NCBI RefSeq assembly: GCF_003024385.1
Contig: NZ_PVZN01000001.1
Location: 1 to 64,000, forward strand
Direction: 5' to 3'
Length of the DNA stretch: 64,000 bases
Origin: Pseudomonas sp. BBP2017
GTDB taxonomy: Bacteria > Pseudomonadota > Gammaproteobacteria > Pseudomonadales > Pseudomonadaceae
Made by a program: the position numbers and the translations under genes. Position 1 is the first letter of the stretch, and the number at the start of each line of letters is the position of its first letter. A model generated the notes under the pieces. The model made no database searches and was not told where the DNA came from. It saw only the letters and a program-made list of their open reading frames with translations. Shown piece by piece: positions 48,662 through 56,560 of this stretch.

Positions 48662-50491
48662 TCAAAAGGCAAAACACGAGCAACCCAAGGCCCCCCAGAA
48701 GCCCTGGTAATCACTCACCGGCACCGTAGACTGACGCGCACGTTCGTGGCTATGGGCGTGCACTGCACAGGCGCCCAAACACTGATGCAGCGCTGGCGCC
48801 GCCGGTCGCCAATGACCGGCCACCTTGGCCACCGGCGACCATTCAGGCAGCACCGGCAACGCTGGCGGGCCGAGCTTGTCGAACTCGCCGGCGCCATACA
48901 CCACCTTGCCCCCCACCACGGTCAGCACCGACTCGATCCACTTGATCGACTCCTCATCAACACTGAAATAGTCCGCCGATAACGCCACCAGGTCAGCCAA
49001 CTGCCCCACCTTGATCTGCCCCTTTTTGCCCTGCTCGCTGGAGAACCAGGCGCTGCCATGGGTAAACAACTCCAGCGCGACCTCCCGCGACAAGCCTTGC
49101 GGATACAGCGCCATACCACCCACGGTCCGGCCGCTGACCAGCCAGTACAGCGAAGTCCACGGGTTGTAACTGGACACCCGGGTAGCGTCGGTGCCTGCCC
49201 CCACCGGCACGCCTTCACTGAGCATGCGCTGGATCGGCGGGGTTTTCTCGGCAGCCTGGGCGCCGTAGCGGTCGACAAAATACTCACCCTGAAACGCCAT
49301 CCGGTCCTGAATGGCGATACCGCCGCCCAGCGCTCGCACCCGCTCGATGCTCTGCGGGGTGATGGTTTCGGCATGGTCGAAGAACCACGGCAATCCGTTG
49401 AACGGAATATCGCGGTCAACCTTCTCGAACACATCCAGCATGCGCGAGATCGATTCGTTGTAAGTAGCATGCAAGCGGAACGGCCAGCGCTGCTCGACCA
49501 GGTGGCGCACCACCGGCTCCAGCTCCTGTTCCATGGTTTGAGGCAAGTCCGGGCGCGGTTCGAGGAAGTCTTCGAAGTCGGCCGCAGAAAACACCAGCAT
49601 CTCTCCCGCGCCGTTGTGGCGGAAGAAATCGTCACCGTCGCCAGGTTTGACGATCTGGCTCCAGTTCTTGAAGTCGCTCAGTTCTTCCTTGGGCTTTTGG
49701 GTAAACAGGTTGTAGGCAATGCGAATACTCAGCTGCCCCTGCTTGGCCAGTTCCTGGATCACCGCGTAATCATCCGGATAATTCTGATAACCGCCCCCGG
49801 CATCAATGGCACTGGTCAGGCCCAGCCGATTGAGCTCGCGCATGAACTGCCGGGTAGAGTTGACCTGATACTCCAGCGGCAGCTTCGGCCCCTTGGCCAG
49901 GGTGGCGTAGAGAATCGTGGCGTTGGGGCGGGCAATCAGCATGCCGGTCGGTTCGCCCTTGCTGTCACGCTGGATTTCGCCGCCAGGCGGGTTGGGCGTG
50001 TCCTTGCTGTAGCCCACAGCCTTGAGCGCGGCGCGGTTGAGCAGCGCGCGGTCGTAAAGATGAAGCACGAACACCGGCGTGTCTGGCGCTGCGCGGTTGA
50101 TCTCCTCAAGGGTCGGCATGCGCTTTTCCGCGAACTGGAACTCGTTCCAGCCGCCGACCACCCGCACCCACTGCGGCGACGGCGTACGCTCGGCCTGGTC
50201 CTTGAGCATGCGCAAGGCATCGGCCAGCGACGGCACGCCTTCCCAGCGCAGCTCCAGGTTGTAATTGAGGCCACCACGGATCAGATGCAGGTGCGAGTCG
50301 TTGAGACCGGGAATCACCGTGCGCTGGTTAAGGTCGATGAGCTGGGTGGCACCACCGCGCTGGGCCATGGCCTCGGCATCGCTGCCGACGGCGGTGAAGC
50401 GCCCGTCCTTGATCGCCACCGCCGTGGCGCTGCGCTTATCGCGGTCGACGGTGTGGATACGGCCGTTGAACAGAATCAGATCTGCAGACAT
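48662..50491 (-). CDS. Amidohydrolase (YtcJ/AepA-like)
   Basis: A 609-residue metal-dependent amidohydrolase. The N-terminal composite beta-sandwich reads ADLILFNGRIHTVDRDKRSATAVAIKDGRF. The metal ligands HLHL in PGLNDSHLHLIRGG are at about 63-76, with later His in FRLHATYNES and FFDHAETI, and the catalytic Asp in VGAGTDATRVSSYNP. The family (amidohydrolase 3) acts on N-acyl or cyclic amide substrates; the true substrate is unknown. The C-terminus is longer than usual, with a Cys/His-rich tail (HQCLGACAVHAHSHERA) of uncertain role. It sits 43 bases downstream of the monooxygenase-like gene on the same strand, a likely operon. Confidence 0.85.
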   Translation of the reverse strand: MSADLILFNGRIHTVDRDKRSATAVAIKDGRFTAVGSDAEAMAQRGGATQLIDLNQRTVIPGLNDSHLHLIRGGLNYNLELRWEGVPSLADALRMLKDQAERTPSPQWVRVVGGWNEFQFAEKRMPTLEEINRAAPDTPVFVLHLYDRALLNRAALKAVGYSKDTPNPPGGEIQRDSKGEPTGMLIARPNATILYATLAKGPKLPLEYQVNSTRQFMRELNRLGLTSAIDAGGGYQNYPDDYAVIQELAKQGQLSIRIAYNLFTQKPKEELSDFKNWSQIVKPGDGDDFFRHNGAGEMLVFSAADFEDFLEPRPDLPQTMEQELEPVVRHLVEQRWPFRLHATYNESISRMLDVFEKVDRDIPFNGLPWFFDHAETITPQSIERVRALGGGIAIQDRMAFQGEYFVDRYGAQAAEKTPPIQRMLSEGVPVGAGTDATRVSSYNPWTSLYWLVSGRTVGGMALYPQGLSREVALELFTHGSAWFSSEQGKKGQIKVGQLADLVALSADYFSVDEESIKWIESVLTVVGGKVVYGAGEFDKLGPPALPVLPEWSPVAKVAGHWRPAAPALHQCLGACAVHAHSHERARQSTVPVSDYQGFWGALGCSCFAF

Positions 50492-50534
50492 GGAACCCCC
50501 TGAGAAAGTGGCGTGGAAACCTCGATGTTTTCAA

Positions 50535-51101
50535 TCAACGCGCATTCAGCCAGGCAGCGAACGCCCGGGTCGCCAGCGGCATGAAGCAATAGACCACTAG
50601 CAACACAATGCTCAAGGTGATCACCACGTTGCTCGGCACATAGCCGCCGAGCCATGGCCAGCTGCGGAACGCCGGTTGCCACAGCCATGGCACCAGCAGC
50701 GACAGCGGCAGAATCACCAGAAAGGTCACACAGACTTGCTTCCAGCGTGGCGGCGGCGCATCGGCCGTGGCCGGGTTGAACCAGAACTCGCGCTCGCGAT
50801 TGATCTCCAGACGGTCACCATCGGCGAGCAACGGGCTGACCTCCGCGACCAGTTGCTTACGCTCGGCAGAATCCAGCCACGTCTGTAACTGGACGCTGGA
50901 GGCAAAACGCAAAATGCAGGTAAACAGGTGCAGGCCGCCCTGGCGCTCGCGCACCACATCGATGCCGATATGCCCGGGATAGCCCTTGGCGATACCGATG
51001 GTGCGGCGCAGCCAGGCTTCATACGGCGCATACTGCGCATCGCGAACCTGATGGCGGATCAACAGGGTCACGACATCGTCTGAACGCTCGATCGTCATCA
51101 T
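50535..51101 (-). CDS. Membrane-anchored antibiotic-biosynthesis-monooxygenase-like protein
   Basis: A 188-residue protein. Residues 1-100 form a dimeric alpha/beta-barrel (ABM) domain (VTLLIRHQVRDAQYAPYEAWLRR, GYPGHIGIDVVRE, LHLFTCILRFAS). The C-terminal 80 residues carry two membrane helices (VCVTFLVILPLSLLVPWLW, VITLSIVLLVVYCFMPL). This ABM plus two-helix plan is seen in several proteobacterial proteins of unknown function. The start is ATG 51101 or 51098, after GAGGAGCCC. It lies upstream of the amidohydrolase in one likely transcript. Confidence 0.82.
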   Translation of the reverse strand: MMTIERSDDVVTLLIRHQVRDAQYAPYEAWLRRTIGIAKGYPGHIGIDVVRERQGGLHLFTCILRFASSVQLQTWLDSAERKQLVAEVSPLLADGDRLEINREREFWFNPATADAPPPRWKQVCVTFLVILPLSLLVPWLWQPAFRSWPWLGGYVPSNVVITLSIVLLVVYCFMPLATRAFAAWLNAR

Positions 51102-51377
51102 GGGCTCCTCTGGGTTCAGCGCGAATGAACACAACCGCAGAAGAAACAGCATGGCCCAAACAGCGAAAAATGCTCGTCGGCATCGTCGACGATCACTGCC
51201 CCAGCGCCATTCGTCGCCTTTGAGATGGCGGCACCTATTTTTTGACACCTACTGGCGTGTCTATTGCACAATGCCCGCCCCAGCGGCCCCGAAAAGACGT
51301 AATTCTGACGCGGCAGCGGCCAAAATTAACGTTTGAGGGCGCCGACCAGACGCCTGCTCAGCTATCGGAGATGTAAC

Positions 51378-51581
51378 GTGTCAACGCTCAATGAAATCGC
51401 AATGAACCACGCGAGAATGGTCAAAAGGCTGGCGGAAGAATCGATCGTACTGGAACAGCGACAGCCCATCGTCGTGGGTGGTTTCGAGGTTTCATCCATC
51501 GACACACCAGAGCCCATGCCGCTGCCCTTCATCATTGATGCTCAAGACAGAAGCATCGACCTGGTTGCTGTAGCGGTCTGA
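51378..51581 (+). CDS. Small protein of unknown function
   Basis: A 67-residue protein starting at GTG 51378 after CGGAG; an internal ATG at 51402 is the alternative. The C-terminal half (VVGGFEVSSIDTPEPMPLPFIIDAQDRSIDLVAVAV) is duplicated, in decayed form, at 52818-52925. That shows a mobile or duplicated small gene family. No homologous function known to me. Confidence 0.55.
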   Translation: MSTLNEIAMNHARMVKRLAEESIVLEQRQPIVVGGFEVSSIDTPEPMPLPFIIDAQDRSIDLVAVAV

Positions 51582-51645
51582 TCGCCAGACTGCTCCCCTG
51601 CTTCAACACTGGACCGGCTTTCACTGCCAGAAAACCGGTCCAGCC

Positions 51646-51798
51646 CTACGCTGATGCTGGCAGGCCATGCGCCGCCCACGCCGATGTACCGTGCCCTGGC
51701 TCGACCCGAAACAACCGCTCAACGCCTGCCCCGCCCTCGCCTTCAGCGAATGTGCCGACGCTTACCGTCTTGAACCCTGACCGCGAATCCTCATCCAT
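51646..51798 (-). pseudogene. Relic of a DUF3077/DUF6124-like gene
   Basis: It reads as a 50-codon ORF whose first part (MDEDSRSGFKTVSVGTFAEGEGG) closely matches the intact gene at 54112-54429. The 28 codons between VEPGHG and TSAWAAH of the intact gene are missing. The deletion falls between two copies of ACGGT and stays in frame, and the end is truncated (GLPASA). The GGAGG ribosome site of the intact copy is lost. Confidence 0.75.
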
Positions 51799-51844
51799 CC
51801 CAACTGATCATTTTCAGATGAAGCTTCTGTGTGCAGTGTGAACG

Positions 51845-52156
51845 CTAAGGCTTACCGAAAATCTGCTGAATGGTATTGTTTATATTATCAATACCCTGAA
51901 GCACTTTCTGCTGAGCGTCCGACTTGTTCGCTGGAGGATTTGTTGAGGCTTGTTTCGAGCAGCTCTTCGAGCATACCTCATGTCCATACTGGCATATACC
52001 AAGGCACTTTTGGAGTGTGTTTTGCTGTTGTACCTGACAGTTATGCTGGCAGTTCAACAACATATTAGTACATCCATTCTGGCAAGTTTCAAAAGCTGTT
52101 TCTGCGGCTGCTTGAGCACTCGCAAAAAACAATAAAGAACACAGTAATAATTTCAT
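51845..52156 (-). CDS. Secreted eight-cysteine microprotein A
   Basis: A 103-residue protein with a signal peptide (MKLLLCSLLFFASAQAAA). The mature part has eight cysteines arranged as CX3C-X6-CX3C twice, separated by ten residues, which would suit two disulfide-stapled helical hairpins. A C-terminal tail GIDNINNTIQQIFGKP follows. The ATG at 52156 is preceded by AAGGTG. Its divergent neighbour at 52450 has the same plan and tail, so they are paralogues. No family recognised; candidates are a periplasmic structural protein, a toxin or a bacteriocin-like peptide. Confidence 0.75.
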   Translation of the reverse strand: MKLLLCSLLFFASAQAAAETAFETCQNGCTNMLLNCQHNCQVQQQNTLQKCLGICQYGHEVCSKSCSKQASTNPPANKSDAQQKVLQGIDNINNTIQQIFGKP

Positions 52157-52449
52157 AGCCAGCACCTTGTTATTGCTCAGCGCCCATCAACCCTCACAAT
52201 TCAATCATCCGCAGCCAGCTACTAAATTAAAAACAATTAACTAGCCCGCAACATACCACCATTACCTCCCGAGATTATTTACGGAAAATATTTCTGGCTT
52301 TTACATACTAATAAAAAGCTAGAAAAAAGCAAATCGCAATTAGAAATCACCCCGATGACAAAATAATATATTAATTCCGGAGGACGCTGCTTTAATTACT
52401 TGAGTTGGCTTTTCGTTGCGCGAGTGCGCATGGATAGCTGGAGGTTTCT
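52157..52449. promoter_or_regulatory. AT-rich divergent promoter region
   Basis: This 293-base gap between the two cysteine-rich genes is far richer in A/T than the surrounding chromosome and carries several TATAAT- and TTGACA-like patches. It holds no ORF. It probably contains back-to-back promoters and possibly silencing by MvaT/H-NS-type proteins, which favour such DNA. Confidence 0.45.
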
Positions 52450-52743
52450 ATGCTGGCTTTCAGGGTATGCCTACTGCTGTTAGCATTTTCTGCAACCTCT
52501 GCACTTGCGGCACCATGTACTTATTGTTTTGATCTAAGGAAGAAGTGCCACGAGCAGCAGTGCGCAAACCTGGATGATTCGGCGAAGCCAGATTGCTTTC
52601 ATGAGTGTGCCAACTCATTTCGTGCCTGTAGGAGCAGCTGCGAAAATAAAAAACAAGGTGCAGCATCGCCAGCCCAACCGTTGGGCTTGGACAATCTCGA
52701 CAAAGTTAACAATGCGATTCAAAAAATCTTTGGTGATCCTTGA
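52450..52743 (+). CDS. Secreted eight-cysteine microprotein B
   Basis: A 97-residue protein with a signal peptide (MLAFRVCLLLLAFSATSALA). The mature part has eight cysteines spaced CX2C-X6-CX4C-X10-CX3C-X6-CX3C, nearly the pattern of the divergent gene. It is followed by the shared tail LDNLDKVNNAIQKIFGDP. The start at 52450 follows GGAGGTTTCT. Expression is probably coordinated with microprotein A through the AT-rich region between them. Function unknown. Confidence 0.75.
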   Translation: MLAFRVCLLLLAFSATSALAAPCTYCFDLRKKCHEQQCANLDDSAKPDCFHECANSFRACRSSCENKKQGAASPAQPLGLDNLDKVNNAIQKIFGDP

Positions 52744-52817
52744 GGCACAACCAAAGCGCGGGCATTGTCGATCTCACGCATCGTGGACTCTGTGGTGGGT
52801 CGGGGGACTATTTTTAA
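52741..52817 (-). pseudogene. Relic of the DUF3077-like gene of the 54581 type
   Basis: The minus strand reads LKIVPRPTTESTMREIDNAR and on to ALVVPQ. Its ends match MLKIVPDPP and TMHEIDHARALVEVA of the intact gene at 54581-54808. The middle is deleted and the ATG is lost. Confidence 0.7.
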
Positions 52818-52925
52818 TGGGCGGTTTCGAGGTTTCATCCATTGGCACGTCAGCCCCCCATGCCGCTGCCCTTCATCATTGATGTTGCCGACAGAAACAT
52901 CGAGCTGATTGCTGCCGCGGTCTGA
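52818..52925 (+). pseudogene. Decayed copy of the 51378-51581 gene (3' half)
   Basis: The sequence GGCGGTTTCGAGGTTTCATC to GCGGTCTGA repeats 51475-51581 with scattered substitutions and one frameshift near 52852. It is fused head to tail to the DUF3077 relic on the other strand. Confidence 0.75.
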
Positions 52926-53106
52926 TCGATGCTTGCTTGCAACGGCAGCTTTTGCGCACAGCCCATTAGCAATGTTGCCTGGAGGAAAGGTGCGCAGGCT
53001 GTTCGGCATCTACTCGCGTTATGTCTTAGAATGGCCGGTTGCAGAAAGAACCGTCATGGCCATAGCCATGAAGGGCTTTCATCCTTTACAAATAACTGTG
53101 GTGAAG

Positions 53107-54018
53107 ATGAACAAGCCTTTCATTTCGCTGTGCCCGGAAATTACTCGGACACACGCACTGACGCTGATGGATTGGTTGGAAGATGAGCGCGTTACCTGCT
53201 ACCTGAGCGATTCGCGTCATGTCTCCCGCTCCATCGAGCAAGTCATCGATCGGACTCAATTGCCGATCCTGACCCATCTATTCAACCGAGGCGGCCGATT
53301 CTTCATGGCCTATGACCGGCATGACGCCCCGGTGGGCTTTGTCCGTCTGATCAAGACCGGCTCCAATTGCGAGATAGTCCTGGTTATCGGAGACAGCGAC
53401 AAATGGGGCCGAAACCTTGGCGCCCGCACCATCCGCGAAGGCATGAAACTGGCCTTCCTCGACATGCGGGCCGAGAAGCTCATCGCCAAGATCCACCCGG
53501 ACAACGCGCGCTCGCTGAAAGCCTTTCAGCGCAGCGGCTTTCAGCTTGAAAGCGAAACGCCGACATTGAAGTCATTTTCCATGACGGCGGGGCGCTATCT
53601 CCAGTGCTTGCGCGAAGGCACCGTTGCCGACGCCACTGAGATCTACATCACTGAAATCGACAAGGCCAGGCTCGAGAGCCTGATCGCGCTCGAGCAAGGC
53701 CCGACCGTTGTTGAACTCGAACATGAGCTTGAGCGAGCCATTGTCGTCAAGCCGCAGCAGGTGCCGCGCAATGTCGTCACGATGAACTCCAGGGCCTTGC
53801 TGCAGCTGGACGACGAAGAGATCGAAGTGGCCCTGGTCTACCCTGAAGACGCGGACAGCAGCGCCGGGAAGTATTCCGTGTGCTCCGACATCGGTGCCGC
53901 CATCCTCGGCTATCAGGAGGGGGACGCCATCGACTGGCGAGTTTCTGACCGGACCCGCCGAATCGGAATCAGGAAAGTGCTTTACCAGCCGGAGGCCGCG
54001 GGCGATTTCCACCTGTAA
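53107..54018 (+). CDS. GNAT acetyltransferase fused to Rnk-like domain
   Basis: A 303-residue bifunctional protein. The N-terminal GNAT domain is at about 5-160 (LTLMDWLEDERVTCYLSDSR, MAYDRHDAPVGFVRLI, acetyl-CoA loop DKWGRNLGARTIREGM). The C-terminal domain of about 165-300 is of the Rnk/GreA C-terminal type (TEIDKARLESLIA, VTMNSRALLQLDDEEIEVALVYPEDADSSAGKYSV, ILGYQEGDAIDW). Free-standing Rnk regulates nucleoside diphosphate kinase and binds RNA polymerase. The fusion is known in Pseudomonas but its role is not established. The start at 53107 (MNKPFIS) is favoured over upstream ATGs in the same frame by GNAT length. Confidence 0.82.
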   Translation: MNKPFISLCPEITRTHALTLMDWLEDERVTCYLSDSRHVSRSIEQVIDRTQLPILTHLFNRGGRFFMAYDRHDAPVGFVRLIKTGSNCEIVLVIGDSDKWGRNLGARTIREGMKLAFLDMRAEKLIAKIHPDNARSLKAFQRSGFQLESETPTLKSFSMTAGRYLQCLREGTVADATEIYITEIDKARLESLIALEQGPTVVELEHELERAIVVKPQQVPRNVVTMNSRALLQLDDEEIEVALVYPEDADSSAGKYSVCSDIGAAILGYQEGDAIDWRVSDRTRRIGIRKVLYQPEAAGDFHL

Positions 54019-54111
54019 TTGCGCCTTTAGCTAAGTGTTCGACCATCAGGCGCGAAAGTCCCCCAACGCTTTGCGTGCCTGATGCGGACCCTCTGCCACA
54101 GGCCGCGCCGT

Positions 54112-54429
54112 TCACCGACTATGACCGGGCTGAAGCGGACGGCTGGCCCCCGACTCAACGACCATGGCATGGGCCACATCCTCAACCAGCGCCTTGGCCA
54201 TCCCCACCAGATAATGCGCTGCCCACGCCGACGTACCGTCCTGCTCAAGGCCGGCTTGCAACGTCAGGTGGTGCGCACAGCCCATCATGATCGAAACCTG
54301 CTCCAGCACGAACGCCGCACCGTGCCCTGGTTCGACCCGAAACAACCGCTCAGCGCCTACCCCGCCCTCGCCTTCAGCGAACGTGCCGACGCCGACCGTC
54401 TTGAGGCCTGACCGCGAACCCTCATCCAT
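54112..54429 (-). CDS. DUF3077/DUF6124-like small protein
   Basis: A 105-residue protein with GGAGG seven bases before ATG 54429. The core VEPGHGAAFVLEQVSIMMGCAHHL and SAWAAHYLVGMAKALVEDVAHAM matches a small Pseudomonas-specific family of unknown function (DUF3077-like), usually found as scattered paralogues. A deleted paralogue lies at 51646-51798. Confidence 0.7.
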   Translation of the reverse strand: MDEGSRSGLKTVGVGTFAEGEGGVGAERLFRVEPGHGAAFVLEQVSIMMGCAHHLTLQAGLEQDGTSAWAAHYLVGMAKALVEDVAHAMVVESGASRPLQPGHSR

Positions 54430-54480
54430 CCCAACCTCCCTAGCCGCCCCCGCAATTAGAGCGCGACCCTAAATAAATCT

Positions 54481-54523
54481 GTGGGAGCGGGCGCTGCCCG
54501 CGATCGAGCGCAAAGCGCTCGCC
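54481..54523. repeat. REP-like element
   Basis: GTGGGAGCGGGCGCTGCCCG and the following CGATCGAGCG form a divergent REP; AGCGCAAAGCGCT and GGCGAGCGCTTT-type inverted segments follow. It lies between the two DUF3077-like genes. Confidence 0.6.
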
Positions 54524-54580
54524 TACACCAGACCAGCCACCTGCACCCGACCACGGAACCCCGCTGTTACTGCCGCCAGA

Positions 54581-54808
54581 TCAATGCCGCAACTGAACCT
54601 TACTCAACGCCACTTCAACCAAAGCGCGGGCATGATCGATTTCATGCATGGTCGCCAAGGTCAGCACCTGGCCTGGAGAGCTGGAATGAAGCAGGACAGT
54701 CTGCTGTGCCACGGTCATGGCGCAGACCAGGTATTCGGAGATTTGGACGAGGATGTCTTCGAGGGATTGGTTGGGGTTTAGGGGTGGATCGGGGACGATT
54801 TTTAACAT
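54581..54808 (-). CDS. DUF3077-like small protein
   Basis: A 75-residue protein beginning MLKIVPDPPLNPNQSLEDIL, the usual opening of this Pseudomonas family, with LLHSSSPGQVLTLATMHEIDHARALVEVAL at the end. The start at 54808 is preceded by AAGGAGTTCGCT. It is the intact relative of the relic at 52741-52817. Function unknown. Confidence 0.72.
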   Translation of the reverse strand: MLKIVPDPPLNPNQSLEDILVQISEYLVCAMTVAQQTVLLHSSSPGQVLTLATMHEIDHARALVEVALSKVQLRH

Positions 54809-55283
54809 AGCGAACTCCTTTGCTTTAGGGAGCCGCCACACGCCTGCTGTCAAACAAATGGTGGCAGCTATACGCGGGTTGACAGACCGAGAAAGCAAAG
54901 GAAACCCGGCGCACACGAAGGTGCCCCACGTACAGCCGCCATAACGCGAGCACATGCGGATTCACTTTGAATTCGGTCTGTCAAAACCGGTCGTTGAATT
55001 GGCAACGACTGGGGGAGACTAGAGCGCTAGTGGAAGCACCGCAATGGCTTGAAAGCCGCGGAAGTATGATTCGGAAATGGACTACAGGGAATCGGGAAAT
55101 TCTGAAAATCTGCATGTCACGGATTGCAAATCCGTCGCCGACTGGGACCTAGCAACGCACGGGCGTCGGTATGAATTCCTGCGCCACAGGAAAACGAACA
55201 ACTCGATGTAGGACTAGTCCTTCAGTTTTGTAGGATCTCGCGCTATCTTCGCTGGCGATATGCCACGCCTTTAAGGACGCGAG
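54809..55283. other. Gene-free stretch before the HNH nuclease
   Basis: No convincing gene in these 475 bases. A dyad ACGGATTGCAAATCCGT (55124-55140) looks like a tRNA-Cys anticodon arm, but the rest of a tRNA is missing. The last 60 bases should carry the nuclease promoter; GGACGCGAG serves as a weak ribosome site. Confidence 0.5.
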
Positions 55284-56186
55284 ATGCAATTTTTCTGGGT
55301 AAACCTGGGCACGACTCACAAGGAAGCGAAAGAAGGCAAATTTCTCTGGGCCCCGTTGAGCTCGCGTTCACAAACAGGCAAGGAACAAACCCGCCGCCAC
55401 TGGGACAACGTCGGTAAGGTCAGAGCCGGAGACTTGATTTTCTGCTACCACGACAACTATCTGCGTGCCATTGCTACGGCCCAACGAGATGCCTATCAAG
55501 CAGTGCGCCCCCCTACCCGCTCGTTCAACGAGTGGAGTAACCAAGGGCACCGAGTCGATATTGCGCTCGCCGACCTCAAGCGGCCCTTACGCAGCGACGA
55601 CATTGCACCAACCTACCAAGCGCAATTTGATGTCAACACTGAGCCAACTCTGTTCAATAGCAAAGGTAATGTGAATCAGATCTACATGGCTCAGTTGCCG
55701 GCAGATGCTGCGCTGTATCTGCTGGAGCAAACGGAAGTAATCGCTGACTACGAAGACCAACTCATTGACGAAGGATCGGAAGGCAAAGCACCTTCTGCGA
55801 CCACTCGAGAAGCCCTTGTAAAGGCTCGCATCGGTCAAGGCACATTCCGATCACGCTTGCTCGACCGCTGGGACCAAAAGTGTGCGTTGACGGGGCTGAA
55901 AAATCCCAGCCTGTTGGTCGCGTCACACATCGAGGCTTGGGCCTTTGCTGATAACAAAGCTCGCCTAGATACAGACAACGGTTTGCTACTTGCTACCCAC
56001 ATTGACCGGCTCTTTGACTGTGGGTTGATTTCTTTTGGTGAAAATGGACAACTGCTGATCAGCGACGACTTGGCAGCGGAGGAACACAAAATCCTAGGGC
56101 TGGACCAATACACATCAATTCCTACCTTGAGTGAAGGCAATCGACGCTATCTTGAGAAGCACCGGAAGCGATTTCGCTTTTCATAG
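55284..56186 (+). CDS. EVE-like/HNH endonuclease (possible type IV restriction enzyme)
   Basis: A 300-residue protein. The N-terminal ~130 residues (FFWVNLGTTHKEAKEGKFLW, RHWDNVGKVRAGDLIFCYHDNYLRAIATA) resemble PUA/EVE-type modified-base readers. The C-terminal HNH_2 domain has CALTGL, LLVASHIEAW (His215) and TDNGLLLATHIDRLFDCGLI. The domain pair suggests a modification-dependent nuclease that cuts DNA with hypermodified bases, such as phage DNA; specificity is unknown. It lies alone next to an ssrA-derived att site. Its C-terminal half is similar to the HNH protein at 60171-60875. Confidence 0.7.
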   Translation: MQFFWVNLGTTHKEAKEGKFLWAPLSSRSQTGKEQTRRHWDNVGKVRAGDLIFCYHDNYLRAIATAQRDAYQAVRPPTRSFNEWSNQGHRVDIALADLKRPLRSDDIAPTYQAQFDVNTEPTLFNSKGNVNQIYMAQLPADAALYLLEQTEVIADYEDQLIDEGSEGKAPSATTREALVKARIGQGTFRSRLLDRWDQKCALTGLKNPSLLVASHIEAWAFADNKARLDTDNGLLLATHIDRLFDCGLISFGENGQLLISDDLAAEEHKILGLDQYTSIPTLSEGNRRYLEKHRKRFRFS

Positions 56187-56342
56187 GGGGCATTTTCCAG
56201 TTCGGGGAAACTCCAGCTCGTAGCTCTCACCTTTCTAACTTGCGCGGCCCCATTGGTCAGAAATCTAGATCCACTGACAAGGCAAACGATATGGCACGGA
56301 TGTGGATGGTTCGCGGCGAAGGCCAATATTGAACAATGGCGA

Positions 56343-56373
56343 GACGGGGGTTCAAATCCCCCCGGCTCCACCA
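56343..56373 (+). repeat. ssrA (tmRNA) 3'-end fragment, likely att site
   Basis: The sequence GACGGGGGTTCAAATCCCCC then CGGCTCCACCA is the T-arm and acceptor end of Pseudomonas tmRNA, with CCA. No tmRNA body precedes it. A P4-type integrase gene starts 188 bases downstream; such integrases commonly use ssrA as attachment site. Confidence 0.75.
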
Positions 56374-56380
56374 AATGATC

Positions 56381-56410
56381 AAAAAAAGACGTCCACGGAC
56401 GTCTTTTTTT
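56381..56410 (+). terminator. Rho-independent terminator following the ssrA fragment
   Basis: AAAAAAAGACGTCC/GGACGTCTTTTTTTG is a symmetrical stem with flanking A and T runs. It is the type of terminator expected just after ssrA, so native downstream DNA was retained at this junction. From 56411 to 56560 only the integrase leader is seen. Confidence 0.85.
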
Positions 56411-56560
56411 GTGCCTGAGATCCAGTAAATACGCGGCCTCCAGCACTTTTGCGGTCTTTTGAGAGTTTTTGAGTTCCAGCCGTTCGGGTATTCCAGGCGG
56501 TATTCCACCTCACCCGATGCTAATCTTTGGAATACCGAATCAGTGCCTGAGGAGAATCTC

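Noticed and set aside
55124..55140. tRNA-Cys-like anticodon arm (GGATTGCAAATCC)
   Set aside because: Neither a T-arm with GGTTCGA nor an acceptor stem can be found around it; at most a remnant.
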